A stretch of 8,507 nt of DNA from Balneolales bacterium (GCA_007116685.1 SKIC01000136.1:1-8507); one strand, 5' to 3'. Counted from the stretch's first letter, positions 1 through 6,811 are shown. Numbers and translations: made by a program. Notes: a model not told the origin generated them from the letters alone.

Positions 1-1
1 A

Positions 2-61
2 CAGGAGAAAATCCAAAACGAGACTTTGGTTCAAAAAGAAGAAACGGGAAAAACGGGGTGA
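2..61 (+). CDS. nuoB: NADH-quinone oxidoreductase subunit B, C-terminal fragment (partial at window edge)
   Basis: The first 19 codons, read in frame 2 to the TGA at 59-61, give a peptide beginning QEKIQNETLVQKEE and ending KTG. The L-Q-E-K-I type sequence near the end is what I expect at the C-terminus of NuoB, the subunit that carries cluster N2, the last electron donor to quinone. The position, three bases before the nuoC start, also fits the invariant nuoB-nuoC order. None of the N2 cysteines is inside the window, so the call rests on context and on this short tail. The upstream part of the gene is cut off. Confidence 0.7.
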   Translation, partial: QEKIQNETLVQKEETGKTG

Positions 62-64
62 TAT

Positions 65-550
65 ATGAAGGATATCTATTTCATAAAAGATCGCTTACTT
101 GAACTCATTCCGGAATCGGAAGCGGAAGTAATAGAGGCTAAAGCCGGCAAACCATGGATTCAAGTCAATCCGCAAACATGGGCTGAAACCGCCAAGTTTT
201 TACGTGATGATTCTGAATTACGCTTCAATACCTTAATGTGCTTAAGTGGTCTGCACTATCCCGATCATGAGTTACTAGGTGTTGCGTATCACCTTCATAG
301 CACTGAAAACGGGCTACAGACGGCGATTAAGGTACTGATTGCTGAATCAGATACTGAAATTCCATCTGTGGAAAAGATCTGGAAAACAGCCGATTGGCAC
401 GAACGTGAAGCCTACGATATGTTTGGCATCCGATTCAAAAATCATCCCAATATGAGCCGCATTTTGTGTCCGGATGATTGGGAGGGCTATCCTCTGCGGA
501 AAGATTATGTACCGCAAACATCCTACATGGGAATTACCACAGAAAACTGA
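65..550 (+). CDS. nuoC: NADH-quinone oxidoreductase subunit C (30 kDa subunit family)
   Basis: NuoC is a peripheral-arm subunit with no cofactor that packs against NuoD in the Q-module. The 161-residue protein matches a free-standing NuoC, not the NuoCD fusion of E. coli. The family signature is complete: ADWHEREAYDMFGIRF at residues 109-124, then the NHPNMSRIL stretch (126-134) and EGYPLRKDY (140-148). The N-terminal half has the usual mixed alpha/beta 30 kDa domain, including LRFNTLMCLSGLHY at 52-65. The ATG lies three bases after the nuoB stop, preceded by a GGGGTG stretch (55-60) that could serve as a weak ribosome-binding site. It ends seven bases before nuoD. The call is secure. Confidence 0.97.
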   Translation: MKDIYFIKDRLLELIPESEAEVIEAKAGKPWIQVNPQTWAETAKFLRDDSELRFNTLMCLSGLHYPDHELLGVAYHLHSTENGLQTAIKVLIAESDTEIPSVEKIWKTADWHEREAYDMFGIRFKNHPNMSRILCPDDWEGYPLRKDYVPQTSYMGITTEN

Positions 551-557
551 TGCCGTT

Positions 558-1697
558 ATGATCGAAATCAACACCAAAGGAACCGACGAACGCAAGATGG
601 TCATAAATATGGGGCCACAGCATCCATCTACACATGGAGTTTTGCGTCTTGCGGTTACCTTGGATGGCGAAGTGGTTACAGATGTGGAATGCCATATCGG
701 TTACCTGCACCGATGTTTTGAGAAATACGCCGAAAAGATGGATAATTTTCCGGCAGTAATCCCCTACACAGATAGGATTGACTACGTTTCTGCTATGAAC
801 CAGGAACATGGTTTTGTGATTGCAGCCGAACGTTTATTGGAAATCGAAGTACCTGAAAGAGTTGAGTATATACGCGTGATTGTTGCAGAAATGCAGCGCA
901 TTGCCAGCCACCTTCTGGCTATCGGCACCTTCGGACTCGACCTTGGGGCATTTTCACCATTTTTATATTTATTCACCGAGCGTGAAAAAATCCTGGATAT
1001 TTTTGAGCGGACATCCGGTGCGCGCCTTCTATACAATTATATGGCCATTGGCGGCTTAATGCGGGAACCACACCCAGAATTCAAATCAGAAACAGCCGCT
1101 TTTGTAAAGCAATTCCGCCCCAAAATTCAGGAATTACAAGACTTACTGAGTTATAACTCCATTTTTGTTAAAAGAACGGCACACATTGGTGTTTTACCCG
1201 CTAAAGTTGCTTTGAATTATGCATCCTCTGGTCCTGTACTGAGAGGTTCCGGCGTAAAATGGGATCTTCGAAAAGACGACCCCTACTCTATTTACGATCG
1301 ATTTGAATTTGACATTCCTGTGGGTAGCGGTGAAATGGGAACTTTGGGCGATTGCTGGGACAGATACATCGTGCGGGTTCTGGAAATGGAAGAAAGTTGC
1401 AAAATTATTGAACAAGCCCTGGATGCCATGCCTGATGAAGGCGATGTTCTACAAAACGTACCCAAACGAGTACGAACCAAACCCGGCGAATTATACGCTC
1501 GAACCGAGTCGCCACGTGGAGAATTGGGATATTATCTGATTGCTGATAAGGGAAATAGCCCTTTCAGGGTAAAAGCAAGAGCTCCAAGTTTTGTAAATCT
1601 GAGTGTGCTGCCTGTCATTTCAAAAGGGAGTCTTTTGTCTGACTTAGTGGCCATTTTGGGAAGCATAGACATTGTATTAGGAGAGGTTGACAGATGA
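558..1697 (+). CDS. nuoD: NADH-quinone oxidoreductase subunit D (49 kDa subunit family)
   Basis: NuoD forms most of the quinone-binding cavity together with NuoB and NuoH and descends from the large subunit of NiFe hydrogenases. From the ATG at 558 it is 379 residues, normal for the family. INMGPQHPSTHGVLRL (16-31) contains His26, the likely counterpart of the quinone-headgroup histidine (His38 in Thermus Nqo4, His59 in bovine). Tyr76 in YTDRIDYVSAM (70-80) matches the partner tyrosine (bovine Tyr108). GYLHRCFEKYAE (48-59), RGSGVKWDLRK (229-239) and ESPRGELGYYL (317-327) are further family blocks. The frame is open back to 474, but that extension overlaps nuoC by 77 bases and does not resemble NuoD, so the first ATG after the nuoC stop is preferred. 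No Shine-Dalgarno site is visible before it, so initiation probably depends on coupling to nuoC. Confidence 0.97.
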   Translation: MIEINTKGTDERKMVINMGPQHPSTHGVLRLAVTLDGEVVTDVECHIGYLHRCFEKYAEKMDNFPAVIPYTDRIDYVSAMNQEHGFVIAAERLLEIEVPERVEYIRVIVAEMQRIASHLLAIGTFGLDLGAFSPFLYLFTEREKILDIFERTSGARLLYNYMAIGGLMREPHPEFKSETAAFVKQFRPKIQELQDLLSYNSIFVKRTAHIGVLPAKVALNYASSGPVLRGSGVKWDLRKDDPYSIYDRFEFDIPVGSGEMGTLGDCWDRYIVRVLEMEESCKIIEQALDAMPDEGDVLQNVPKRVRTKPGELYARTESPRGELGYYLIADKGNSPFRVKARAPSFVNLSVLPVISKGSLLSDLVAILGSIDIVLGEVDR

Positions 1698-1774
1698 AAA
1701 AATGCGGCAACATAAGTCTACAAAAATTAAACGGAAACCATAACGGCAAGAAATCAGGACGCTATGATAACTGA
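1694..1774 (+). other. 26-codon ORF bridging the nuoD-nuoH gap (doubtful gene)
   Basis: An ATG overlaps the nuoD stop codon as ATGA (1694-1697) and opens a 26-codon frame. It starts MKKCGNISLQ, is rich in Lys, Asn and Gly, and stops at TGA 1772-1774, eleven bases inside nuoH. I recognise no family. It fills the 66-base gap where nuoE, nuoF and nuoG sit in 14-gene nuo operons, but it resembles no part of those proteins. It may be chance, or it may be translated only so that ribosomes finishing nuoD reach the nuoH start. Confidence 0.2.
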
Positions 1775-2777
1775 ATCCATTCTGCTTTTACTCCTTTTTG
1801 CCCTGATTCCGTTAATCATCATTTTGATTTACGCTCTCTTTGCTATTTGGGGAGAACGTAAAGTCGCAGGATTTATCCAGGACAGACTCGGTCCAATGCG
1901 TGTGGGTGGCTGGCATGGATGGGCTCAATCTTTTGCTGATTTGCTCAAACTAATCCAAAAAGAAGATATCATCCCTGCAAATGCAGATCGATTTCTATTT
2001 CGTCTTGCTCCATTTATCATGTTTGCTGCTTCTTATGCTGCTTTTGCTGTATTGCCATTTAGCAGCAGTTTCATAGGTAGTAACCTGGATATTGGTGTGT
2101 TTTTCTTGCTAGCCATCACCTCGCTGCTATCTATTAGTGTAATTATGGGTGGATGGGCTTCTAATAACAAATGGAGCCTTTTTGGCGCTATGCGAAGTGC
2201 GGCACAAATGGTGAGTTACGAAGTACCCACCATCATGTCTGTGCTTTCTGTGATTGTAGTAGCCGGTTCTCTGAATCTAATGACGGTTACTGAAATGCAA
2301 TCCGGTAATGATACACTAGGCTTTTTACCGAATTGGCTGATTTTGCAAAATCCATTTTTGATAATCGCTTTCGTGATTTTCTTCATCTCGATTTTGGCAG
2401 AAGCACACAGAGTACCATTTGATTTACCGGAATCTGAATCCGAATTGGTGGCTGGCTTTCAAACAGAATACTCAGGTATGCGCTGGGCAATGTTCATGCT
2501 TGCTGAATATGCCGATATGCTATTGCTGTCACTTTTGGGAGCCGTTCTCTTTTTTGGAGGATGGAACAGCCCTTTCGGCGATTTCATGGCGGGTCCGGCC
2601 TGGGGCTTTTTCTGGTTCATGTTAAAAGGCCTGTTGTTGGTATTTGTGATGATGTGGATACGATGGACGCTACCCCGTTACCGGGTTGACCAGTTAATGT
2701 ATTTATGCTGGAGCATCCTGATACCACTCAGTTTTTTGAATTTTGTACTCATTGCTTTATGGGAAATGATTTTTTAA
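1764..2777 (+). CDS. nuoH: NADH-quinone oxidoreductase subunit H (ND1 family)
   Basis: NuoH is the membrane subunit that joins the two arms, closes the quinone chamber and starts the proton path. The protein is 337 residues with about eight membrane segments (roughly 5-28, 82-100, 111-130, 155-175, 196-212, 243-265, 282-300, 315-333). The ND1 signatures are all present: GERKVAGFIQDRLGPMRVG (30-48), KWSLFGAMRSAAQMVSYEVP (136-155), the acidic loop EAHRVPFDLPESESELVAGF (213-232) followed by QTEYSGMR (233-240), and WIRWTLPRYRVDQLM (298-312). These blocks line the quinone tunnel in known structures. AGGA at 1756-1759 is a short ribosome-binding site four bases before the ATG. The gene directly follows nuoD, with nuoE, nuoF and nuoG missing between them. 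Confidence 0.97.
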   Translation: MITESILLLLLFALIPLIIILIYALFAIWGERKVAGFIQDRLGPMRVGGWHGWAQSFADLLKLIQKEDIIPANADRFLFRLAPFIMFAASYAAFAVLPFSSSFIGSNLDIGVFFLLAITSLLSISVIMGGWASNNKWSLFGAMRSAAQMVSYEVPTIMSVLSVIVVAGSLNLMTVTEMQSGNDTLGFLPNWLILQNPFLIIAFVIFFISILAEAHRVPFDLPESESELVAGFQTEYSGMRWAMFMLAEYADMLLLSLLGAVLFFGGWNSPFGDFMAGPAWGFFWFMLKGLLLVFVMMWIRWTLPRYRVDQLMYLCWSILIPLSFLNFVLIALWEMIF

Positions 2778-2791
2778 GCCATTGATTTCTT

Positions 2792-3871
2792 ATGCGTAAC
2801 ATCGTAAAAAAAGGCTGGTCAACGTTTCGAACCATCTTCACCGGGATGGGGATAACGATACGTCACTTTTTCAGCCCGGCGGTTACCTTGCAGTATCCGG
2901 ATGAGCGGGAAGAATTACCGAAAATTGCACGGAGTAAATTATTTGTAAATATCGATGATTGTATCGCCTGCGACCAATGCGTGCGTGCCTGCCCTGTAAA
3001 TTGTATAGAGATTGATACCGTAAAAGCCACCGCAGATGTAGATTTGGGTAGAACATCGGATGGCAAACAAAAACGGATGTGGGTAACACGTTTCGACATT
3101 GATATGGCCAAGTGTATGTACTGCGATTTGTGCACCTTCCCCTGCCCCACCGAATGTATATACATGATTCAGGACTACGAATACTCGGAATACGACCGTA
3201 ATAATTTGGTGTATAATTTTAGCAATCTCAGTCCTGAAAAAATTGAAGAAGTAACCCGAAAAGCGGAAGAAGATAAACTCCAAAAAGAACAACAGGCAGA
3301 AACAGAGACTGTAACAACCAAACCTGGAAAAACGGCAAAGCAGACTGGCAGTTCTAGTGCTAAATCCATACCAGGAGCAAAAGCAACCTCGGGTGCAAAG
3401 TCTATACCCGGCGCGAAGCCAAAGACTGTGCCCGGTGCGAAATCTATTCCCGGTGCTAAGCCAAAAACTGTGCCCGGTGCAAAAACTATCCCGGGCGCTA
3501 AGCCGAAGACTGTGCCCGGTGCAAAATCCGTCCCAGGTTCAAAGCCAAAAACTGTACCCGGTGCTAAGACTATCCCAGGCTCAAAGCTGAAGACCGTGCC
3601 AGGAGCCAAATCTGTCCCAGGTGCTAAAACGAGGACCGTCCCTGGTGCGAAAACTATCCCGGGTGCTAAGCCGAAGACTGTGCCCGGTGCAAAAACTATC
3701 CCGGGTGCTAAACCGAAGGCCGTACCCGGAGCTAAAACTATCCCAGGATCCAAACCGAAAACTATTCCTGATGCAAAGCAGATTCCCGGTGCTAAAGCTA
3801 AAACCAAGTCAGGTGTAAAAAAAGTACCCGGTGGTGGTAAAGGTTCACAAAAACCTAATAGTGAGGAGTAA
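2792..3871 (+). CDS. nuoI: NADH-quinone oxidoreductase subunit I with long PGAK-repeat C-terminal tail
   Basis: NuoI carries the two [4Fe-4S] clusters (N6a and N6b) that pass electrons to N2 in NuoB. The core spans residues 1-145. An amphipathic N-terminus (WSTFRTIFTGMGITIRHFF, 9-27) and VTLQYP (31-36) come first. The cluster ligands follow: C57, C60, C63 and C67 in CIACDQCVRACP, and C108, C111, C114 and C118 in CMYCDLCTFPCP. YDRNNLVYNF (134-143) closes the core. Family members are usually about 130-220 residues; this one is 359. Residues 148-172 are a charged, probably helical linker. From 173 to 357 the chain is Lys/Pro/Gly/Ala-rich, has no aromatic residue and only one acidic residue (D327), and repeats PG[AS]K 19 times. 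The tail is in frame and runs to two bases before nuoJ, with nuoJ's ribosome-binding site in its last codons. No Shine-Dalgarno site precedes the ATG, but the start fits the family N-terminus. The subunit call is secure; the tail's role is unknown. Confidence 0.96.
   Translation: MRNIVKKGWSTFRTIFTGMGITIRHFFSPAVTLQYPDEREELPKIARSKLFVNIDDCIACDQCVRACPVNCIEIDTVKATADVDLGRTSDGKQKRMWVTRFDIDMAKCMYCDLCTFPCPTECIYMIQDYEYSEYDRNNLVYNFSNLSPEKIEEVTRKAEEDKLQKEQQAETETVTTKPGKTAKQTGSSSAKSIPGAKATSGAKSIPGAKPKTVPGAKSIPGAKPKTVPGAKTIPGAKPKTVPGAKSVPGSKPKTVPGAKTIPGSKLKTVPGAKSVPGAKTRTVPGAKTIPGAKPKTVPGAKTIPGAKPKAVPGAKTIPGSKPKTIPDAKQIPGAKAKTKSGVKKVPGGGKGSQKPNSEE
3419..3796 (+). repeat. In-frame 42-bp tandem repeat array in nuoI (nine 14-residue units)
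   Basis: Nine consecutive 14-codon units cover NuoI residues 210-335, with consensus P-K-T-V-P-G-A-K-[ST]-[IV]-P-G-[AS]-K. Looser PGAK-like copies flank it on both sides (residues 191-209 and 336-349). Spacing between PG[AS]K motifs alternates 6 and 8 residues. Most differences between copies are at third codon positions: the Pro, Gly, Ala and Lys codons each appear in several synonymous forms while the protein stays constant. Some copies are nearly identical, however: 3481-3526 and 3649-3694 (offset 168 bases, four periods) differ at only 2 of 46 bases, suggesting a later block duplication or conversion. Confidence 0.95.
3863..3868 (+). promoter_or_regulatory. Ribosome-binding site of nuoJ
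   Basis: GAGGAG five bases before the nuoJ ATG is the strongest Shine-Dalgarno match in the window. It consists of the last two sense codons (Glu-Glu) of nuoI, so the end of the NuoI tail and nuoJ initiation share the same bases. Confidence 0.8.
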
Positions 3872-3873
3872 AT

Positions 3874-4389
3874 ATGAGTTTGACAACGATACTTTTTTAT
3901 CTCTTTGCCCTATTAACGCTTGGCTCCGCAACGTTTATGGTATTCTCTCGCAATATCGTACATGCAGCTTTTGCCATGATGTTCACCCTTTTAGGTGTTG
4001 CTGGCTTGTATGTTTTACTCTATGCCGATTTCATCGCAGCCACTCAAATTCTGGTTTATGTGGGCGGAATTCTGATTTTGATTCTCTTCGGGATTATGCT
4101 CACAACACAAGGTTTTACGTCGGGTTTTAAAACCCTCACCGTAAATCTGGTTCCCGGAATCGGACTCGCTTTACTTGCTTCTGCCGGTTTAATCTACGTT
4201 TTTGTGTCTAGTCCGTGGACTTCCGTTTCTATGGAAGCTCCAAAAACCACAATCACCGAAATGGGAATGCTGCTTATGCATGAGTATATGCTTCCGTTTC
4301 AGGTGACCGGACTACTGCTTTTAGTTGCTATTATCGGAGCCTTGCTTATGGCTACCAAAATTAGTCACAAACCTAAAAAGGACTCTTGA
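3874..4389 (+). CDS. nuoJ: NADH-quinone oxidoreductase subunit J (ND6 family)
   Basis: NuoJ is a small membrane subunit between NuoH, NuoA and NuoK. Its third helix carries the pi-bulge that takes part in coupling. The 171-residue protein has five predicted membrane helices (about 3-23, 28-50, 54-76, 91-112, 143-161), as in bacterial NuoJ. The conserved third helix reads ATQILVYVGGILILILFGIM (56-75), with Tyr62 and Gly64-Gly65. RNIVHAAFAMM (26-36) before helix 2 and LPFQVTGLLLLVAIIGAL (140-157) in the last helix are the other family blocks. Many homologues have Glu where Gln143 stands here (PFE rather than PFQ); I do not know how common Gln is. The ATG follows the nuoI stop by two bases, behind a strong GAGGAG. 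Confidence 0.95.
   Translation: MSLTTILFYLFALLTLGSATFMVFSRNIVHAAFAMMFTLLGVAGLYVLLYADFIAATQILVYVGGILILILFGIMLTTQGFTSGFKTLTVNLVPGIGLALLASAGLIYVFVSSPWTSVSMEAPKTTITEMGMLLMHEYMLPFQVTGLLLLVAIIGALLMATKISHKPKKDS
4378..4382 (+). promoter_or_regulatory. Ribosome-binding site that favours the nuoK ATG at 4392
   Basis: AAGGA inside the last nuoJ codons lies nine bases before ATG 4392 but only three before the alternative in-frame TTG at 4386. The spacing supports the ATG as the nuoK start. Confidence 0.65.
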
Positions 4390-4391
4390 TT

Positions 4392-4727
4392 ATGGAAACT
4401 ACTTTTTGGGAATGGCTCGCAAATCCTGAGGTAACACACTACCTGATTGTTAGTGCACTACTGTTCTCGCTCGGTTTACTAGCGGTAATCACCCGGCGCA
4501 ATGTAATTATGATTTTGATGGGTATAGAATTGATGCTAAATGCCGCAAATATCAACTTTTTGGCATTTACTCGCTTTGCTACCCACAGTATGGATGGAAA
4601 TCTGGTCACCTTATTCATCATCATTTTAGCCGCAGCCGAGGCCGCCGTGGCTTTGGCAATAGTTTTGAATCTCTACAACAGATACAAAACAGTAAATGTG
4701 GATGAAATAAATTTCTTAAAGGGATAA
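4392..4727 (+). CDS. nuoK: NADH-quinone oxidoreductase subunit K (ND4L family)
   Basis: NuoK is a three-helix membrane subunit that forms part of a proton channel related to Mrp antiporter subunit C (MrpC). From ATG 4392 it is 111 residues, close to the usual length of about 100. Helices are at roughly 16-33, 38-60 and 70-94. The two key membrane glutamates are present: Glu46 in GIELMLNAANINF (44-56) and Glu83 in AAAEAAVALAIVLNLY (80-95), matching E. coli Glu36 and Glu72. The frame could begin two codons earlier at TTG 4386, overlapping the nuoJ stop, but ATG with better ribosome-binding-site spacing is preferred. The N-terminus is about ten residues longer than in E. coli. The stop is six bases before nuoL. 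Confidence 0.96.
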   Translation: METTFWEWLANPEVTHYLIVSALLFSLGLLAVITRRNVIMILMGIELMLNAANINFLAFTRFATHSMDGNLVTLFIIILAAAEAAVALAIVLNLYNRYKTVNVDEINFLKG

Positions 4728-4733
4728 AGGATT

Positions 4734-6785
4734 ATGGATATACTGAATTACAGTTCGCTTTCCCTTATCATCCTGCTACTCCCTCTGCTGGCATTTGTAT
4801 TGCTGATATTTTTCGGTAAAAAACTTCCCCGTCAGGGCGACTGGCTTGGCACTTCTATCATGGGCTTAGCCTTGATTTCGTCTTTATATCTCCTGTTCAA
4901 CAAAATTGGAAGTAACAGCGAGACTCTGATTTTCACTTATGATTGGGTAGTTTTAGGCAGTTTACCCATCCAATTGGGAATCATGATTGATAATCTCACC
5001 GTAATCATGCTGGTTGTGGTTACGCTAGTGAGTTTATTGGTGCACTTGTTCTCTATCGGGTATATGAAGGACGACCCTCGCTACTCCCGGTATTTCGCCT
5101 ATCTCGGACTTTTCTCTTTTTCTATGTTGGGTATTGTACTTACATCAAATCTGTTGATGATGTACATGTTCTGGGAGTTGGTAGGTATCAGTTCCTATTT
5201 GCTAATTGGTTTTTGGTACGAGAAAAAATCAGCCTCTAATGCTGCAAATAAAGCATTTATTGTGAACAGAATTGGCGATGCGGGGATGTTCATCGGTATT
5301 ATGATTTTGTTCATCCACTATGCCACGTTCAGTTTTCAGGGCATCTTTGAAGCGATGCAAGCCGGAAGTATTCCATTTGAGAGTCAGGCATGGTTGACTG
5401 CCGCCGGTATTCTCATTTTCTGTGGTGCAGTTGGTAAGTCAGCGCAGTTCCCACTCCACGTTTGGTTACCGGATGCGATGGAAGGTCCTACGCCTGTCAG
5501 TGCCTTAATTCACGCCGCTACCATGGTGGCTGCCGGGGTGTATTTGGTTGCTCGCGTATTCCCGATGCTTACGGCAGATGCTCTCATTGTCATTGCATAT
5601 ATAGGAGCAATAACTGCTTTAATTGCCGCTTCTATTGCTATCACTCAGTTTGATATCAAAAAAGTATTGGCCTACTCTACCATTAGTCAATTAGGTTTCA
5701 TGATTATGGCTCTGGGCGTGGGCGCATACACGGCCGGAATCATGCACTTAGTTACTCATGCTGCGTTTAAAGCAGGTTTATTCCTCGGAGCAGGCTCAGT
5801 TATTTATGCTATGCATACAGCTCTGCACAAGGTGCATGACCACAAAACAGATGCTCAGGATATCAGAAATATGGGCGGCTTAAAACAAAAGATGCCTCTG
5901 ACATACTGGACGTTTTTAATTTTCACGCTTGCCATCTCCGGAGTGCCTCTCACTTCCGGTTTTTTGAGCAAAGATGAGATTCTCGCCGGTACACTTGCAT
6001 TCAGTTCCCTAAATGGACATTACCTATTGCCGCTTATAGCCTTAACTGTAGCCGGATTAACTGCTTTTTACATGTTTCGATTGCTCATATTGACGTTCCA
6101 TGGGGAGCATGCTTTAAAAGAGCGAATGGCAGATATCAAAGAATCACCGTTAGTGATGACTCTTCCACTCATGGTTTTGGCGGCGCTTTCATTATTCGTT
6201 TTCTACAGTTTTAATCCAATAGCAGCGTATAGTGGATGGTTTTTTCAAGCCGTTGAGCGTCCTCTGCATGTGATACCGGAGTTTTTGCAACCTGTCCATA
6301 GTTTCCTTTTTGCTGAGGCAGTAGATCGTGTTCATGGCAAAGCCCTGTTTCTATCCATTTTGATTGCCTCAGCAGGTATCGCACTGGCTTATTTCTTATA
6401 CCTACTCAAGGGTGCCGATGTTGATCAGATTGCAAAAAAGGTAGGGATCCTTTACAAAGGCTCCTATCACAAATGGTACTTTGATGAAATGTATGAAGCC
6501 GCTTTTGTAAAGACTACAATGGCTGTTACCCGCATTTTAAAATGGTTTGATGAAAATATAGTGGATGGAATCGTCAATGGTTTGGCTACCATCACAAGAT
6601 ATATCTCCCGTGTGCATCGCTGGACAGACGAACACATTGTAGATGGACTGGTAAATGGTAGCGCAAGCCTGGCAGGAATACTGGGTAAAGGATTTACCCG
6701 ATTGCAAACCGGACGGATTCAAGCCTATATCGCACTCGTGGTATTCGGTTTTGTCATCCTCTTTATCGTTTTTATAGGAATATGA
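4734..6785 (+). CDS. nuoL: NADH-quinone oxidoreductase subunit L (ND5 family)
   Basis: NuoL is the distal antiporter-like proton pump of the membrane arm, related to MrpA. The 683 residues are a normal-to-long length. The main proton-path residues are visible: Glu148 in MFWELVGISSYLLIGFW (145-161), Lys235 in GKSAQFPLHVWLPDAMEGPT (234-253), His260 in ALIHAATMVAAGVYLV (257-272), Lys310 in KKVLAYSTISQLGFM (309-323), and Lys413 in SGFLSKDE (408-415). The C-terminal region (about 575-683) has the YFDEMYEAAFV block, the long lateral helix that runs along the arm, RLQTG (656-660), and a final membrane segment (663-682). The lateral-helix part contains a 13-residue motif twice (604-616 and 630-642). 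AAAGG at 4726-4730 is a closely spaced ribosome-binding site overlapping the nuoK stop. Confidence 0.97.
   Translation: MDILNYSSLSLIILLLPLLAFVLLIFFGKKLPRQGDWLGTSIMGLALISSLYLLFNKIGSNSETLIFTYDWVVLGSLPIQLGIMIDNLTVIMLVVVTLVSLLVHLFSIGYMKDDPRYSRYFAYLGLFSFSMLGIVLTSNLLMMYMFWELVGISSYLLIGFWYEKKSASNAANKAFIVNRIGDAGMFIGIMILFIHYATFSFQGIFEAMQAGSIPFESQAWLTAAGILIFCGAVGKSAQFPLHVWLPDAMEGPTPVSALIHAATMVAAGVYLVARVFPMLTADALIVIAYIGAITALIAASIAITQFDIKKVLAYSTISQLGFMIMALGVGAYTAGIMHLVTHAAFKAGLFLGAGSVIYAMHTALHKVHDHKTDAQDIRNMGGLKQKMPLTYWTFLIFTLAISGVPLTSGFLSKDEILAGTLAFSSLNGHYLLPLIALTVAGLTAFYMFRLLILTFHGEHALKERMADIKESPLVMTLPLMVLAALSLFVFYSFNPIAAYSGWFFQAVERPLHVIPEFLQPVHSFLFAEAVDRVHGKALFLSILIASAGIALAYFLYLLKGADVDQIAKKVGILYKGSYHKWYFDEMYEAAFVKTTMAVTRILKWFDENIVDGIVNGLATITRYISRVHRWTDEHIVDGLVNGSASLAGILGKGFTRLQTGRIQAYIALVVFGFVILFIVFIGI
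6543..6659 (+). repeat. Duplicated 13-residue motif in the NuoL lateral-helix region
   Basis: NuoL residues 604-616 (WFDENIVDGIVNG) and 630-642 (WTDEHIVDGLVNG) match at 10 of 13 positions, with a 26-residue period. The DNA copies are 6543-6581 and 6621-6659. Most NuoL proteins I can recall have one such [IV]-[IV]-D-G-x-V-N-G block before the RLQTG motif; here there are two. Confidence 0.85.
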
Positions 6786-6806
6786 TTAGCAAGCACTTAG
6801 CAATGC

Positions 6807-6811
6807 AAAGG
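6807..6811 (+). promoter_or_regulatory. Ribosome-binding site of nuoM
   Basis: AAAGG sits seven bases before the nuoM ATG, in the 33-base nuoL-nuoM gap. The same gap holds a short direct repeat, TTAGCAA at 6786-6792 and 6797-6803, with no evident role. Confidence 0.7.

Noticed and set aside
474..557. N-terminal extension of nuoD back to 474
   Set aside because: It would overlap nuoC by 77 bases, does not resemble NuoD N-termini, and would put extra residues before the normal start about 15 residues ahead of the INMGPQHPSTHG block.
1698..1763. The nuoD-nuoH gap as an internal promoter, terminator or remnant of nuoE, nuoF or nuoG
   Set aside because: I see no inverted repeat with a T-run, no convincing -35/-10 pair, and no codons resembling those subunits.
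3175..3807. A 210-codon open frame on the minus strand, rich in APG repeats, opposite the nuoI tail
   Set aside because: It is the mirror of the 42-bp repeat: a repeated stop-free unit keeps the antisense frame open automatically. It has no family resemblance, and the + strand frame is a clear NuoI with its own start, stop and neighbours.
3357..3818. Two further + strand frames (3357-3590 and 3621-3818) inside the nuoI tail
   Set aside because: They are out-of-frame readings of the same repeat units (Arg/Leu/Gln/Pro-rich) with no independent start signal. The NuoI frame runs unbroken through both.
2792..3871. The nuoI tail as a frameshift or assembly artefact
   Set aside because: The tail continues the core frame without interruption, varies mostly at third codon positions, and ends two bases before nuoJ with that gene's ribosome-binding site in its last codons. 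Repeat copy number could still be mis-assembled.
4386..4391. TTG start for nuoK two codons upstream
   Set aside because: The ribosome-binding AAGGA is only three bases from TTG but nine from ATG 4392, and ATG is the start used by every other gene here.
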